Part shown: positions 1-8,389 of the stretch, one piece after another | Layout: each line of letters starts with the position of its first letter | Numbering within the stretch: position 1 is the stretch's first letter | Assembly: GCA_018378775.1 (NCBI GenBank) | Contig: JAGZWV010000021.1 | Location: forward strand, 1-28,327 | Reading direction: 5' to 3' | Source: Collinsella sp. | GTDB taxonomy: Bacteria; Actinomycetota; Coriobacteriia; Coriobacteriales; Coriobacteriaceae | Length of the DNA stretch: 28,327 nt | Program-made: the position numbers and the translations under genes | The notes under the pieces: model-generated | The model's input: only the letters and a program-made list of their open reading frames with translations | Told to the model about the DNA's origin: nothing | Databases searched by the model: none

Positions 1-14
1 CAATCGAAGAGGAC

Positions 15-1547
15 ATGCTCGATCAGTTCAATTACTTTGATGATGAGGACGAGGAGCTGATCGACCGTCGCGAGCCAGCGCCGCTTGATTCCTTTGATCT
101 GGTCGATGAAGAGACTGATGAGGTTGAGGACGAATCAACGGAGCCCCCACAGTCTTCGCGCCTTAACTCACTGCTTTCGAGAGCCCCCATGCACCACGGC
201 GTTCGTGCCGGCGCGCTCCATATGAAAACTGACTGGCACCAGATCGTGACGGCAGGCGATGAGCTTGCCGTCGATGCGCCGCTCACCGATAAGTCATCCA
301 TCATCTGCCGTACCGGCATGCTTATGCTGGCAAGCGGAACGGGTGCCTGGCGCGTGCGCGATACCATGAATCGTGTTGCTGCCGTACTGGGCGTCACGAT
401 TCACGTCGACCTGAGTCTTCTGTCGTTTGAGTGCACCTGCATCGAAGATGGCCACTGCTTTAACGAGGTTGTCAGCCTGCCCACAACGGGAGTCAATACC
501 CATCGCATTTGGATGATGGAGAGCTTCTTAAAGGAAATCGAGACGTATGGGCGCCGGTTTACCGTGCACGAATACCACGAGATGCTTAAGACCGTCGAGA
601 GCTCAAAGCCCGATTACTCTCCCTGGCAACAGGGCCTTGCGGCAGCCTGTGCTTGCGGCGCCTTCGTCTTTTTGCTCGGCGGCGGCCCTATCGAGATGGC
701 CTGCGCATTCGTAGGCGCTGGTGTCGGTAACTTTGCTCGCTCCCATATTCTCAAGCAAGGTCTTGGCCAGTTTAGCGCGCTGACGACGGGCGTTGCGCTC
801 GCTTGCGTTTCGTATCTGCTGGCATTGCTCGGCCTTGGCCAGGTCGTACCGGGGGCAATGTCGCACCAAGAAGGCTATATCGGCGCCATGCTCTTTGTGA
901 TTCCCGGCTTTCCCCTCATTACGGCAGGCCTCGACATCGCTAAGCTCGATATGCGAAGCGGCATTGAGCGTCTTTCGTATGCCGTGTCGATTATTGTGAT
1001 GGCGACCCTTGTGGGCTGGATGGTTGCCGAGTGTGTGGGGCTGGCACCGGATGATTTTGCCCCGCTCGGCCTTTCGCCGCTTGCCCTTACGCTCCTGCGC
1101 GTGGTGATGAGCTTCGTTGGCGTATTCGGCTTCTCGGTGATGTTCAACAGCCCGGTAAAGATGGCCGCGGCAGCTGGGTTGATCGGCGCCGTGTCCAATA
1201 CCCTGCGTCTGACCCTTGTCGATGCGCCGACGATGATTCCCTTCCTGGGCCTCAGCACGGGAATGCCTCCCGAGGCAGCGGCGTTTATCGGCGCGCTGGT
1301 ATCGGGTCTGCTGGCAAGCTTGGCCGAAGTCAAGCTCACCTACCCGCGCATCGCCCTCACGGTGCCTTCGATTGTCATTATGGTGCCCGGTCTGTATCTC
1401 TATCGCTCTATGTATTACATGTGCACCTTCGACACGGTCAACATGCTCGGCTGGTTTGTGCGCGCAGTGCTCATCGTGGCGTTTCTGCCCGTTGGCTTGG
1501 GCGTGGCGAGAACCCTCACCGACCCTCGCTGGCGCCATACCAGCTAA
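15..1547 (+). CDS. ThrE-family threonine/serine exporter
   Basis: Integral membrane protein expected to export threonine and serine. The 510-residue product carries both halves of the ThrE family in one chain. The soluble N-terminal DUF1212 part (about residues 85-200) contains the family-like stretch VRDTMNRVAAVLGV, and about ten hydrophobic segments follow from residue 205, including IPGFPLITAGLD. Many Firmicutes split these halves into two genes; actinobacterial ThrE is fused, as here. The first 50 residues are very acidic (DDEDEELIDRR) and probably cytoplasmic. The start is uncertain: the frame stays open to the left edge, and the purine-rich AAGAGG lies only 2 nt before this ATG, so the true start may be outside the window. 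The stop codon is followed at once by a repeat hairpin. The family call is firm; the substrate is inferred. Confidence 0.85.
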   Translation: MLDQFNYFDDEDEELIDRREPAPLDSFDLVDEETDEVEDESTEPPQSSRLNSLLSRAPMHHGVRAGALHMKTDWHQIVTAGDELAVDAPLTDKSSIICRTGMLMLASGTGAWRVRDTMNRVAAVLGVTIHVDLSLLSFECTCIEDGHCFNEVVSLPTTGVNTHRIWMMESFLKEIETYGRRFTVHEYHEMLKTVESSKPDYSPWQQGLAAACACGAFVFLLGGGPIEMACAFVGAGVGNFARSHILKQGLGQFSALTTGVALACVSYLLALLGLGQVVPGAMSHQEGYIGAMLFVIPGFPLITAGLDIAKLDMRSGIERLSYAVSIIVMATLVGWMVAECVGLAPDDFAPLGLSPLALTLLRVVMSFVGVFGFSVMFNSPVKMAAAAGLIGAVSNTLRLTLVDAPTMIPFLGLSTGMPPEAAAFIGALVSGLLASLAEVKLTYPRIALTVPSIVIMVPGLYLYRSMYYMCTFDTVNMLGWFVRAVLIVAFLPVGLGVARTLTDPRWRHTS

Positions 1548-1580
1548 TTGGTGCAAGGGGGACAGGTTACTTTGCACCAA
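1548..1580 (+). repeat. Stop-adjacent hairpin element 1 (GGGACAG family)
   Basis: Perfect 9-bp arms TTGGTGCAA (1548-1556) and TTGCACCAA (1572-1580) enclose GGGGGACAGGTTACT. The left arm begins on the base after the TAA stop of the exporter gene. It shares the GGGACAG top with elements at 22391, 25103, 28125 and 28180, whose arms differ in sequence. Confidence 0.75.
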
Positions 1581-1583
1581 ATG

Positions 1584-1651
1584 AGTTGCGGTGAAATAGG
1601 GACTGAATTGTTGCTTAAAGGGTCAAAACAGTCCGTATTCCACCGCAACTT
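1584..1651 (+). repeat. Inverted repeat with GGGACTG core next to element 1
   Basis: Arms of 22 nt with three mismatches: 1584-1605 starts AGTTGCGGTGAAATAGGGACTG, its partner at 1630-1651 ends CCACCGCAACT, and about 24 nt lie between them. It starts three bases after hairpin element 1 and may be a divergent relative of the same family, with GGGACTG in place of GGGACAG. The 1548-1858 gap holds no gene; it contains these two repeats and the hairpin at 1766-1821. Confidence 0.6.
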
Positions 1652-1765
1652 ATGGGGTCGGGGGTTTTGGTGCCCTGCATCTCCACAAACTCAACGCTTA
1701 CGAAGCGCGCGCCGTTCGTGTTAGGGTAGTTCCACCACATAAGTAGTCGCAGACGCACGTACCAC

Positions 1766-1821
1766 GGGCGGGCGAGATGAAGTCCCAACAGCTCCATCTT
1801 GCCCGCCCGTTTTTGTTGCGT
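1766..1821 (+). terminator. Strong hairpin with T-tract in the leader of the DUF2798-like gene
   Basis: A 16-bp stem begins ACGGGCGGGC on the left and ends GCCCGCCCGT on the right, with one G-T pair, and is followed by TTTTTGTT. It lies about 40 nt before the next start codon in the same direction. It can therefore end transcription from thrE or act as an attenuator for the downstream gene. Confidence 0.75.
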
Positions 1822-1858
1822 GGTGCCGCGGCGTAACACAGAAAGGATTTTGTCCTTT

Positions 1859-2452
1859 ATGCCTATCAACAAACGAGAGAGCCTGCTGTTCACCTTTATC
1901 ATGTGCTTTTGCATGGTGCTCTGGATGAGCATCTACAACGTTGCCCTGCAGCATGGGGCCATCAACGGCGAGGTCGTTGCCGCTGCGTGGCTCGGCTTCC
2001 CCGTTGCCTACTTTTTTGCCATGTGCTGCGACTGGTTCGTCGCCAGCCCGCTCGCCAAGGGTTTCGCCTTTAAGTACTTGGTCACGCCGGGCAAGAGCTC
2101 GCCGCTTGCCATGACGCTCGCCGTCAGCTCCTGCATGGTCGTTCCCATGGTTATCATCATGTCGCTGTACGGCGCGTGCGAAGGCCTGTTCCATATGCCC
2201 GGTGGCCCGCTCGCAAACCTACAGATGCTGCCGATGATTTGGCTCATCAACATCCCGCGCAACTTTATCATGGCCCTGCCCTGGAACCTGCTGGTGGCCG
2301 GTCCGGTTGCTCGCTTTGTCTTCCGCCGCGCCTTCCCGATGGGCACGGTCTTTGCCGAGCCGCACATGGAGCTCGTTCACATGCCGGGTGCTCCCGCTGC
2401 CGATGTAGCCAATGACGTTGCCGAGGGCATGGACGCCGAGCCTGCCTGCTAG
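1859..2452 (+). CDS. DUF2798-like membrane protein (two tandem repeats)
   Basis: Small integral membrane protein of unknown function, 197 residues from ATG 1859. AAAGGA lies 11 nt upstream; the longer frame from 1799 would translate the terminator-like hairpin and is unlikely. Two similar halves are visible. Residues 1-75 start with INKRESLLFTFIMCFCMVLWMS, and residues 80-165 contain SPLAMTLAVSSCMVVPM and later NIPRNFIMALPWNLLVAGP. Each half has two hydrophobic segments, as in proteins annotated DUF2798. The C-terminal tail is hydrophilic and acidic. No enzyme motif is seen. The leader hairpin suggests regulated readthrough, but no ligand can be named. The family assignment is from remembered sequence pattern. 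Confidence 0.7.
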   Translation: MPINKRESLLFTFIMCFCMVLWMSIYNVALQHGAINGEVVAAAWLGFPVAYFFAMCCDWFVASPLAKGFAFKYLVTPGKSSPLAMTLAVSSCMVVPMVIIMSLYGACEGLFHMPGGPLANLQMLPMIWLINIPRNFIMALPWNLLVAGPVARFVFRRAFPMGTVFAEPHMELVHMPGAPAADVANDVAEGMDAEPAC

Positions 2453-2551
2453 ACAGCAGCTCAAAACCAAACTGTCAAACGGACCGGAGCGATTCCTTTT
2501 TTGTAGACGTTGTCGCGCGGCTACGGGTGGGAAAGGTCCCAACGGTTAACA

Positions 2552-2557
2552 TATACT
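2552..2557 (+). promoter_or_regulatory. Possible -10 element for clpC
   Basis: TATACT lies 83 nt before the chosen clpC start and just upstream of the leader hairpin. No good -35 is seen 16-18 nt upstream. I found no CIRCE (TTAGCACTC inverted repeat) or HAIR-type site, so heat-shock control is not evident from the sequence. Confidence 0.3.
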
Positions 2558-2576
2558 CCATATGGGTAAAGAGACC

Positions 2577-2602
2577 AAAGCGCTGCCGCGGGGCGGCGCT
2601 TT
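2577..2602 (+). promoter_or_regulatory. Leader hairpin upstream of clpC
   Basis: AAAGCGCTGCC pairs with GGCGGCGCTTT (one G-T pair) around the loop GCGGGG. It sits between the putative -10 and the clpC ribosome binding site and is followed by GCGTTTGAAAAAA, not by T residues. It looks like a 5' leader structure, not a terminator; its role is unknown. Confidence 0.5.
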
Positions 2603-2639
2603 GCGTTTGAAAAAACTAGCTCGTCTAAGAGGAACTAGC

Positions 2640-5282
2640 ATGTTAGACCGTTTTACCGATCGCGCGCGTAAGGTCATGTCCATGGCCAAACAGGAGGCGC
2701 TCGATCTGCACTCAAATAAGGTGGGCACCGAGCACCTGCTGCTCGCACTCGCCAAGGAGGACGAGGGCATCGCTGCCGAGGCGCTGCGCTCGCTTGATAT
2801 CTCCTACGACGACATCATGGACACCCTCAAGGAGGTCCAGACCACGGTTCCCGAGCCCAGCGAGGAGACCGAGGCTGCCAAGCTTGCCTTTACGCCGCTC
2901 GTCATTAGCGTGATGGAGCGCTCCTTCCGCGTGGCACGTGAGAACAACCAGACCTACGTGTCGACCGAGCACTTGCTGATTGGCATCGTCGAAGAGGGTA
3001 ACGGCATGGCCATGGACATCCTCATGCGCCTGGGTGTGTCGTCCGCCTCCATCAAAAAGGCTATCGAGAAACTTACCGCCAAGGACCAGGACAAGAAGCG
3101 TCCGCTCGCTGGTGCCGGTGCTGGTCGTCCCGGTGCGGGTCTGCCGTTCTTTAGCGGCTCGGATGCCTCTCAGCAAAAGGGGAGCGGCACCGACACGCTC
3201 AAGCAGTTCGCCACCAACCTCACGCAAAAGGCGCGCGACGGCGAGCTCGATCCCGTGATTGGCCGCGAAAAGGAAGTCCAGCGCATGATGGAGATCCTTT
3301 CGCGCCGCACCAAGAACAACCCGCTTATCCTGGGCGATCCCGGCGTGGGCAAGACGGCCATCGTCGAGGGCCTGGCGCAGCAGATCGCTGCCGGCAACGT
3401 GCCCGAGAACCTCATGAACCAGAACATCTGGACGCTCGACCTGCCGGGCCTCGTTGCGGGCGCCAAGTATCGCGGTGAGTTTGAGGAGCGCCTCAAGAAC
3501 GTGATCCAGGAGGCCACCGAGGCCGACGACGTCATCCTGTTTATCGACGAGATGCACACTATCATCGGTGCCGGTTCTGCCGAGGGCTCCATCGACGCGA
3601 GCTCCATGCTCAAGCCCGTGCTTGCGCGCGGTGCCTTCCAGATTATCGGCGCCACCACGGCCGAGGAATTCCGTAAGTACCTCACCAAGGATCCGGCCTT
3701 TGAGCGTCGCTTCCAGACCATCGATGTCGAGGAGCCGAGCGTCGAGGACACGGTCAAGATCATGACCGCGCTCAAGCCGCGCTACGAGGAGCACCACCAT
3801 GTGCGCTATACGCAGGGTGCTATCGAGGCCGCCGCGAACCTTTCCAACCGCTACATTCAGGACCGCTTCCTGCCTGATAAGGCCATCGACCTCATTGACG
3901 AGGCCGGCGCCCGCGCCCGCATCGCCGCCAACCGCGCGCCCGAGCCGGTGCGCGAGGCCGAGCATCGCGTGGAGGAGCTTAAGGCCGCCGCGCAGGAGGC
4001 CACCGAGAGCGACGACATGAACAAGGCCGCTGAGATCACCGAGCAGCAAAAGGCTGCCGAGATTGAGCTCGCCGAGGCCAAGGCTGCCTGGACGGCCGAG
4101 CTCGACGCCAGCCCGCTCACCATCGATGTCTCCCAGATTGCCGACATCGTGTCCGTGACCTCGGGCGTGCCGGTGTCCTCGCTCACCGAGAGCGAGAGCC
4201 GCCGCCTGCTGCAGGCCGAAAGCGTGCTCAAGACGCGCATTATCGGCCAGGACGAGGCCGTCGAGGCCGTTGCCAAGGCCGTGCGCCGCAGCCGCTCGCC
4301 GCTCAAGGACCCGCGTCGCCCCGGCGGCAGCTTTATCTTCCTGGGCCCCACCGGCACGGGCAAGACCGAGCTCGCCAAGACGCTCGCCGAGTATCTCTTT
4401 GGCAGCAAGGACGCGCTCATCAGCTTCGATATGTCGGAGTTTGGTAGTGAGTTCGAGGTCTCCAAGCTCATTGGTAGCCCTCCGGGCTATGTGGGCCACG
4501 ACGAGGGCGGCCAGCTCACCAAGGCCGTTCGCCGTCATCCGTACTCGGTCGTGCTGTTCGACGAGATCGAGAAGGCGCACCCCGACATCTTCAATATCCT
4601 GCTGCAGGTGCTGGAGGAGGGCCGCCTGACCGATAGCCAGGGCAAGACGGTCGACTTCCGCAACACCGTGATCATCATGACGTCCAACGTGGGCGCCCGC
4701 GAGATCGCGCAGGATGCGAGCGTTGGCTTTGGCACCACCGGCGAGCAGGGCCTCACCTCGAGTGAGATCCGCGGCCGCGCGATGGGCGAGCTCAAGCGCC
4801 TGTTCCGCCCCGAGCTGCTCAACCGTATCGACGACATCGTGGTGTTCCAGAAGCTCTCGGGCGAGAACCTGACCAAGATTGCGCACCTGCTGGTGGACGA
4901 TCTGCGCCAGCGCCTGATCGCAAACGGCATGAACATCAAGCTTACCGATGCGGCCTACGACAAGATTGTGGCGGAGGGTACCGACCTCACCAACGGCGCG
5001 CGTCCGCTGCGTCGTGCTATCCAAAAGCTCATCGAGGATCCGCTGTCCGAGGAACTGCTGGCTGGCGAGTGGGGCGAGGGCGATACCGTCCTGTGCGACG
5101 TGGCCGATGGCAAGTTTGTCTTTAGCCACGGCACGGGCGAGATCCCGGCACCGCGTCCGGTGGGCACGCTCGGTGGCGATACCGCCCCGGCGGCACCGCA
5201 CACCGGCAACGCCGCGCCCGTGAGCGGCGGCGTGACCTCGGGCCCCGGCGGCATGATGCAAGCCGGTTCCGGCGCGCTGTAG
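2640..5282 (+). CDS. clpC: ATP-dependent Clp protease ATP-binding subunit ClpC
   Basis: AAA+ unfoldase that feeds substrates to ClpP. The start is ATG 2640 (AAGAGGA 6 nt upstream, protein begins MLDRFTDRARK), giving 880 residues. Order: double Clp N-domain (1-145); AAA-1 with Walker A GDPGVGKT (232-239) and Walker B VILFIDE (298-304); short UVR-like coiled segment (about 440-485); AAA-2 with Walker A GPTGTGKT (569-576) and Walker B VVLFDEI (637-643). The VGF tripeptide (695-697) is the ClpP-docking loop. The short middle region and VGF mark ClpC, not ClpB. The tail is Pro/Gly/Ala-rich and ends GAL. The Bacillus neighbours ctsR, mcsA and mcsB are absent upstream, and radA does not follow. Confidence 0.97.
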   Translation: MLDRFTDRARKVMSMAKQEALDLHSNKVGTEHLLLALAKEDEGIAAEALRSLDISYDDIMDTLKEVQTTVPEPSEETEAAKLAFTPLVISVMERSFRVARENNQTYVSTEHLLIGIVEEGNGMAMDILMRLGVSSASIKKAIEKLTAKDQDKKRPLAGAGAGRPGAGLPFFSGSDASQQKGSGTDTLKQFATNLTQKARDGELDPVIGREKEVQRMMEILSRRTKNNPLILGDPGVGKTAIVEGLAQQIAAGNVPENLMNQNIWTLDLPGLVAGAKYRGEFEERLKNVIQEATEADDVILFIDEMHTIIGAGSAEGSIDASSMLKPVLARGAFQIIGATTAEEFRKYLTKDPAFERRFQTIDVEEPSVEDTVKIMTALKPRYEEHHHVRYTQGAIEAAANLSNRYIQDRFLPDKAIDLIDEAGARARIAANRAPEPVREAEHRVEELKAAAQEATESDDMNKAAEITEQQKAAEIELAEAKAAWTAELDASPLTIDVSQIADIVSVTSGVPVSSLTESESRRLLQAESVLKTRIIGQDEAVEAVAKAVRRSRSPLKDPRRPGGSFIFLGPTGTGKTELAKTLAEYLFGSKDALISFDMSEFGSEFEVSKLIGSPPGYVGHDEGGQLTKAVRRHPYSVVLFDEIEKAHPDIFNILLQVLEEGRLTDSQGKTVDFRNTVIIMTSNVGAREIAQDASVGFGTTGEQGLTSSEIRGRAMGELKRLFRPELLNRIDDIVVFQKLSGENLTKIAHLLVDDLRQRLIANGMNIKLTDAAYDKIVAEGTDLTNGARPLRRAIQKLIEDPLSEELLAGEWGEGDTVLCDVADGKFVFSHGTGEIPAPRPVGTLGGDTAPAAPHTGNAAPVSGGVTSGPGGMMQAGSGAL

Positions 5283-5307
5283 GGCGTGGCGACAATTTGA
5301 TACGCGC

Positions 5308-5342
5308 AATCGAGGCGCTCCGGAAAGGGCGCCTCGATTTGT
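5308..5342 (+). terminator. Terminator after clpC
   Basis: Perfect 11-bp stem AATCGAGGCGC / GCGCCTCGATT with loop TCCGGAAAGG and only a short T run (TTT). It lies 25 nt after the clpC stop, so it probably ends the clpC transcript. Confidence 0.7.
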
Positions 5343-5446
5343 AGAGCTGCGGAAGTTGTGGCCGTTACGCTATACGGTCCACCGTTAGCCGATGATGCGA
5401 GGGCGCTCGGCGTTTTCGACTGGTTTATGCACGCAAAGTCTGGGAA

Positions 5447-5452
5447 TATACA
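5447..5452 (+). promoter_or_regulatory. Candidate -10 element for pepD
   Basis: TATACA lies 45 nt before the pepD start, preceded by TGGGAA. The best -35 at 17-nt spacing is only TTTATG (5424-5429), so this is a weak candidate. An independent promoter is expected because a terminator separates pepD from clpC. Confidence 0.3.
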
Positions 5453-5496
5453 AGTCGCATGTCTTACTGTCTAACCAGTTGCGCCAAGGAGGCACC

Positions 5497-6954
5497 ATGG
5501 ACTACAAGATTACCGGCTACGAGCCCGCCCAGCTGTTCCATTTCTTTGAGGAGGTCAGCGCGATCCCCCGTGGGTCTGGCAACGAGAAAGGCATCAGCGA
5601 TTTCCTGGTCGCGTTTGCCAAGGAGCGCGGTCTCGATGTGTATCAGGACGAGGTCTACAACGTCATCATTCGCAAGCCCGCATCTGCCGGCGCCGAGAAT
5701 GCCCCGACCGTGATGCTGCAGGGCCACATCGACATGGTGTGCGACAAGCTGGGCTCCGTTGAGCACGACTTTACGACCGATGGTATCGACCTGGTCGTCA
5801 AGGACGGCGTCCTCACCGCTAACGGCACCACTCTGGGCGCCGACAACGGTATTGCCGTCGCTCTGATGCTCACTGTTCTCGATGATGATTCGATCGTTCA
5901 CCCCGCCCTCGAGTGCGTATTCACCACCGACGAGGAGACTGGCTTGGTCGGCGCCGAGACGCTCGACAAGTCCCAGATTAGCGCCCGCACCATGATTAAC
6001 CTTGACTCCGAGGAAGAGGGCGTTGCCACCGTCAGCTGCGCCGGCGGCGTCGTCGTTACCTACACCTGCCCCATCGTGCGCGAGCACAAGACCGGTAGCA
6101 CCCTCACGCTCGACATCTCCGGCCTGCTGGGCGGTCACTCCGGCAGCGATATCAACCTGGAGCGCGGCAACGGCAACCTCATCATGGCCCGCATCATCGA
6201 CCGCCTGATGGTTGCCGGCGAGCCCGCCATCGTTAGCTTTAACGGCGGCACCAAGGACAACGCCATCAACCGTGAGTGCAAGGCTGTTCTGGTCTACGCC
6301 GACCACGCTGCCGCCGAGGCCGCGGCCCAGATCGCAAAGGGCATCATCGCCGACGTCACTGCCGAGCTCGAGGTCTTCGACCCCGGCTTTACTTGCACCG
6401 TCGAGATTGCCGACGACGCCGAGGTTGAGGCCATGGACCAGAAGTCCGCGCTTGCCCTCATCCGCGCCCTGCGCCTTGCCCCTAACGGCGTGATTCGCCG
6501 CAACGTCGCCACCGACGGCTCCGTCGAGGTTTCCTCCAACATCGGCGTGGTCGCCACCTCCGATGACGAGGTCAAGATTATGCTGTCCCCGCGCTCTTCG
6601 ATCACCTCGCTGCAGAACGAGTTCAAGGACCGTCTGCAGACGCTGGCCGATGTCCTGGGCTTCGACGCCAAGTTTGAGTTTGAGTATCCCGGCTGGAGCT
6701 ATGCCGAGCATTCGCCGGTCCGCGAAGTCTTTGTCGAGAGCTATCGAGAGCTCTTTGGCTCCGAGCTGCGCATCGAGTCCATTCACGCCGGCCTTGAGTG
6801 CGGCCTGTTTGCCGAGGCTCTGCACGGCCTGGACGCCATCGCCGTGGGCCCGACGCTCTCCGATGTCCATACCCCGGACGAGAGCATGGAGCTCGCTTCT
6901 GCCGAGCGCTTCTACGAGCTGCTCATCGACGTCCTCAAGCGCCTCGCTGCGTAA
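5497..6954 (+). CDS. pepD: Aminoacyl-histidine dipeptidase, M20 family (PepD-like)
   Basis: Cytosolic zinc dipeptidase of the M20C (PepD/carnosinase-like) group that cleaves Xaa-His and other dipeptides. ATG 5497 is chosen because AAGGAGG lies 4 nt upstream; the longer frame from 5392 would include the likely promoter. The 485-residue length is normal for the family. Visible metal and catalytic motifs in order are GHIDMVCDK, LGADNGIAVA, TTDEETGLVGA, NLDSEEEG and, in the lid domain, LLGGHSGSDI; near the end HAGLECGLF supplies the last metal-ligand region. No signal peptide is present. The gene stands alone between two terminators. It occupies the place where radA would be expected in the Bacillus-type clpC-disA order. 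Substrate range is inferred from the family. Confidence 0.93.
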   Translation: MDYKITGYEPAQLFHFFEEVSAIPRGSGNEKGISDFLVAFAKERGLDVYQDEVYNVIIRKPASAGAENAPTVMLQGHIDMVCDKLGSVEHDFTTDGIDLVVKDGVLTANGTTLGADNGIAVALMLTVLDDDSIVHPALECVFTTDEETGLVGAETLDKSQISARTMINLDSEEEGVATVSCAGGVVVTYTCPIVREHKTGSTLTLDISGLLGGHSGSDINLERGNGNLIMARIIDRLMVAGEPAIVSFNGGTKDNAINRECKAVLVYADHAAAEAAAQIAKGIIADVTAELEVFDPGFTCTVEIADDAEVEAMDQKSALALIRALRLAPNGVIRRNVATDGSVEVSSNIGVVATSDDEVKIMLSPRSSITSLQNEFKDRLQTLADVLGFDAKFEFEYPGWSYAEHSPVREVFVESYRELFGSELRIESIHAGLECGLFAEALHGLDAIAVGPTLSDVHTPDESMELASAERFYELLIDVLKRLAA

Positions 6955-6960
6955 AGGTTG

Positions 6961-6991
6961 CGCTAGCAGCAGTCCGAGTCACGTGCTAGCG
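6961..6991 (+). repeat. Small inverted repeat after pepD
   Basis: Perfect 8-bp arms CGCTAGCA and TGCTAGCG separated by 15 nt, located 6 nt after the pepD stop and before the main terminator. It could be a 3' UTR hairpin; no function is assigned. Confidence 0.4.
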
Positions 6992-7010
6992 GATTGCAAA
7001 TGACATTATG

Positions 7011-7058
7011 AGAGGGGGCACCCGGTCTTTTGCGACGGGTGCCCCCTCTCTTTTGTTT
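7011..7058 (+). terminator. Terminator after pepD
   Basis: Perfect 14-bp stem AGAGGGGGCACCCG / CGGGTGCCCCCTCT with an 11-nt loop, followed by CTTTTGTTT. It faces the 3' end of hipA on the opposite strand, so it could also block transcripts from that side, although the reverse side has few T residues. Confidence 0.85.
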
Positions 7059-7081
7059 GATAATTGCGAAATTACGGCCAC

Positions 7082-8386
7082 CTAGTCCATTTCTGCCCTG
7101 ATGAGGTCGAGGGCGCGCTGGCAGTTTTCGCGGACGGGGCCGAGCATATGCTCGCGCAGGTCCGCCATGCCGGGCAGGTCGGCGTATTCGTCCATGACCT
7201 CTTCCATGCAAATGGGTACCTCGTAGGCGAGGTCCATCATGGTCGCAAAGCAAAACTTCTCGGATAGCCCGGCATCGGTGAGCGTCGCCTCCAGCGTGGG
7301 GTCGCCCATACCGTGGTATCGGCGGATAGCGCCTGGACCGATTCGCCCCACACGATTTTCGCCGCCAACGCTCATGGCGAGGCGCGCCCGACGGCGCATG
7401 CGCTCATACGCCAAACCCGACGCGACATCGTACATTCGAGCCATCATGGCTGCGCCGTCGTTTCCAAGGAGCAGGGAATAGTTTTTCGCGTGCGCATCCG
7501 GTGCGCCGATAATGGCGTTGAAGAACAGTATCTGCGTAAACAGATACAGGTTAAGTTGATGGTGGCTCGTATTTACGAGGAGCTCTTGAATGTCGCGGGT
7601 GGTCGGGCCGCCGTCTGCTGTGTACTTTTGGGCGGGCATCACCCCAAGTGCCTGACAGAGGTCTTCTTGATGTAGGCGCCTGATCATTCCGTCTTCGACT
7701 TTCACGCGGTCATAGCGCTCAACAATGAGGGCAGGTTCGTCCTCAAACATACGATATTCGACGTTTGCCGTTGCGATACCGGCGCGCTGGGCGCTTTTCA
7801 TGCAGACAAACTCATTGAGAGCCTCAAGTTTAAATCCGATGACGCCATTTTTGAAAATATGCGTCGTGGGCGAGGAGCCCACGCATTCGCACCAGCGACC
7901 GTCTATGAGTGCGAGAGCGAACTTGCCCTGATTGCCTCCAAGTGACCAACTTTCATCTAGGCCCATCCACGATGCATTGCGGTCATCTCTGATTGACTTG
8001 AGTCGCAGTGCAATCTCGTGATCGCCTATAGGGCGGTATTCGCTGGTGCGATGCAAGACGGCGTTGACGTCTTCTTCGGCGCAAAACTGCACTCCACCCG
8101 GACAGTCAAGTCCGATATGGCTGAGTAGCGCAACGGCATTGTTGGGTCTAACGTCGAATTCGGCAGCAATCGCCTTTCGCTGATCCTCGCTGTCGGGTAG
8201 AAGACCAAACAAGTACGGATTCATGACCTGTTGGCCGTATGTGCGATTTGATATGGGAATGTTGGTCGATAGGGCTGGCCCGTCATAATCTTGATCGTAG
8301 ACAAAACTGACTAGACTGCCCTCATCTTGCATGAGCGTTCCTGCGGGTACGCCGCAAATAATAGTCCGAAGCGTTTTTCTGGCCAT
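7082..8386 (-). CDS. hipA: HipA-type serine/threonine kinase toxin
   Basis: Type II toxin of the HipA kinase family, 434 residues (E. coli HipA is about 440). Known HipA proteins phosphorylate glutamyl-tRNA synthetase and induce dormancy; here the target is inferred only. Visible features: the Gly-rich nucleotide loop SLGGNQGK (148-155), whose serine matches the autophosphorylated serine of HipA; ERYDR (223-227) and HQED (239-242); the catalytic stretch DAHAKN (297-302); and the metal-binding YDVAS at 319-323. All key residues are present, so it looks active. The start codon lies 3 nt after the hipB stop, and an AAGGGAGA ribosome binding site lies inside the end of hipB. Toxin and antitoxin are thus co-transcribed and translationally close. 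Confidence 0.9.
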   Translation of the reverse strand: MARKTLRTIICGVPAGTLMQDEGSLVSFVYDQDYDGPALSTNIPISNRTYGQQVMNPYLFGLLPDSEDQRKAIAAEFDVRPNNAVALLSHIGLDCPGGVQFCAEEDVNAVLHRTSEYRPIGDHEIALRLKSIRDDRNASWMGLDESWSLGGNQGKFALALIDGRWCECVGSSPTTHIFKNGVIGFKLEALNEFVCMKSAQRAGIATANVEYRMFEDEPALIVERYDRVKVEDGMIRRLHQEDLCQALGVMPAQKYTADGGPTTRDIQELLVNTSHHQLNLYLFTQILFFNAIIGAPDAHAKNYSLLLGNDGAAMMARMYDVASGLAYERMRRRARLAMSVGGENRVGRIGPGAIRRYHGMGDPTLEATLTDAGLSEKFCFATMMDLAYEVPICMEEVMDEYADLPGMADLREHMLGPVRENCQRALDLIRAEMD

Positions 8387-8389
8387 TGG

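Noticed and set aside
2450..2640. CIRCE, HAIR or ClgR operator upstream of clpC
   Set aside because: I looked for the characteristic inverted repeats and saw none; the only repeat is the leader hairpin.
2712..5309. Very long antisense open frame (865 codons) opposite clpC
   Set aside because: A typical shadow in GC-rich coding DNA: clpC is certain on the other strand, and the antisense product is low-complexity (Leu, Gly, His, Arg) without domains.
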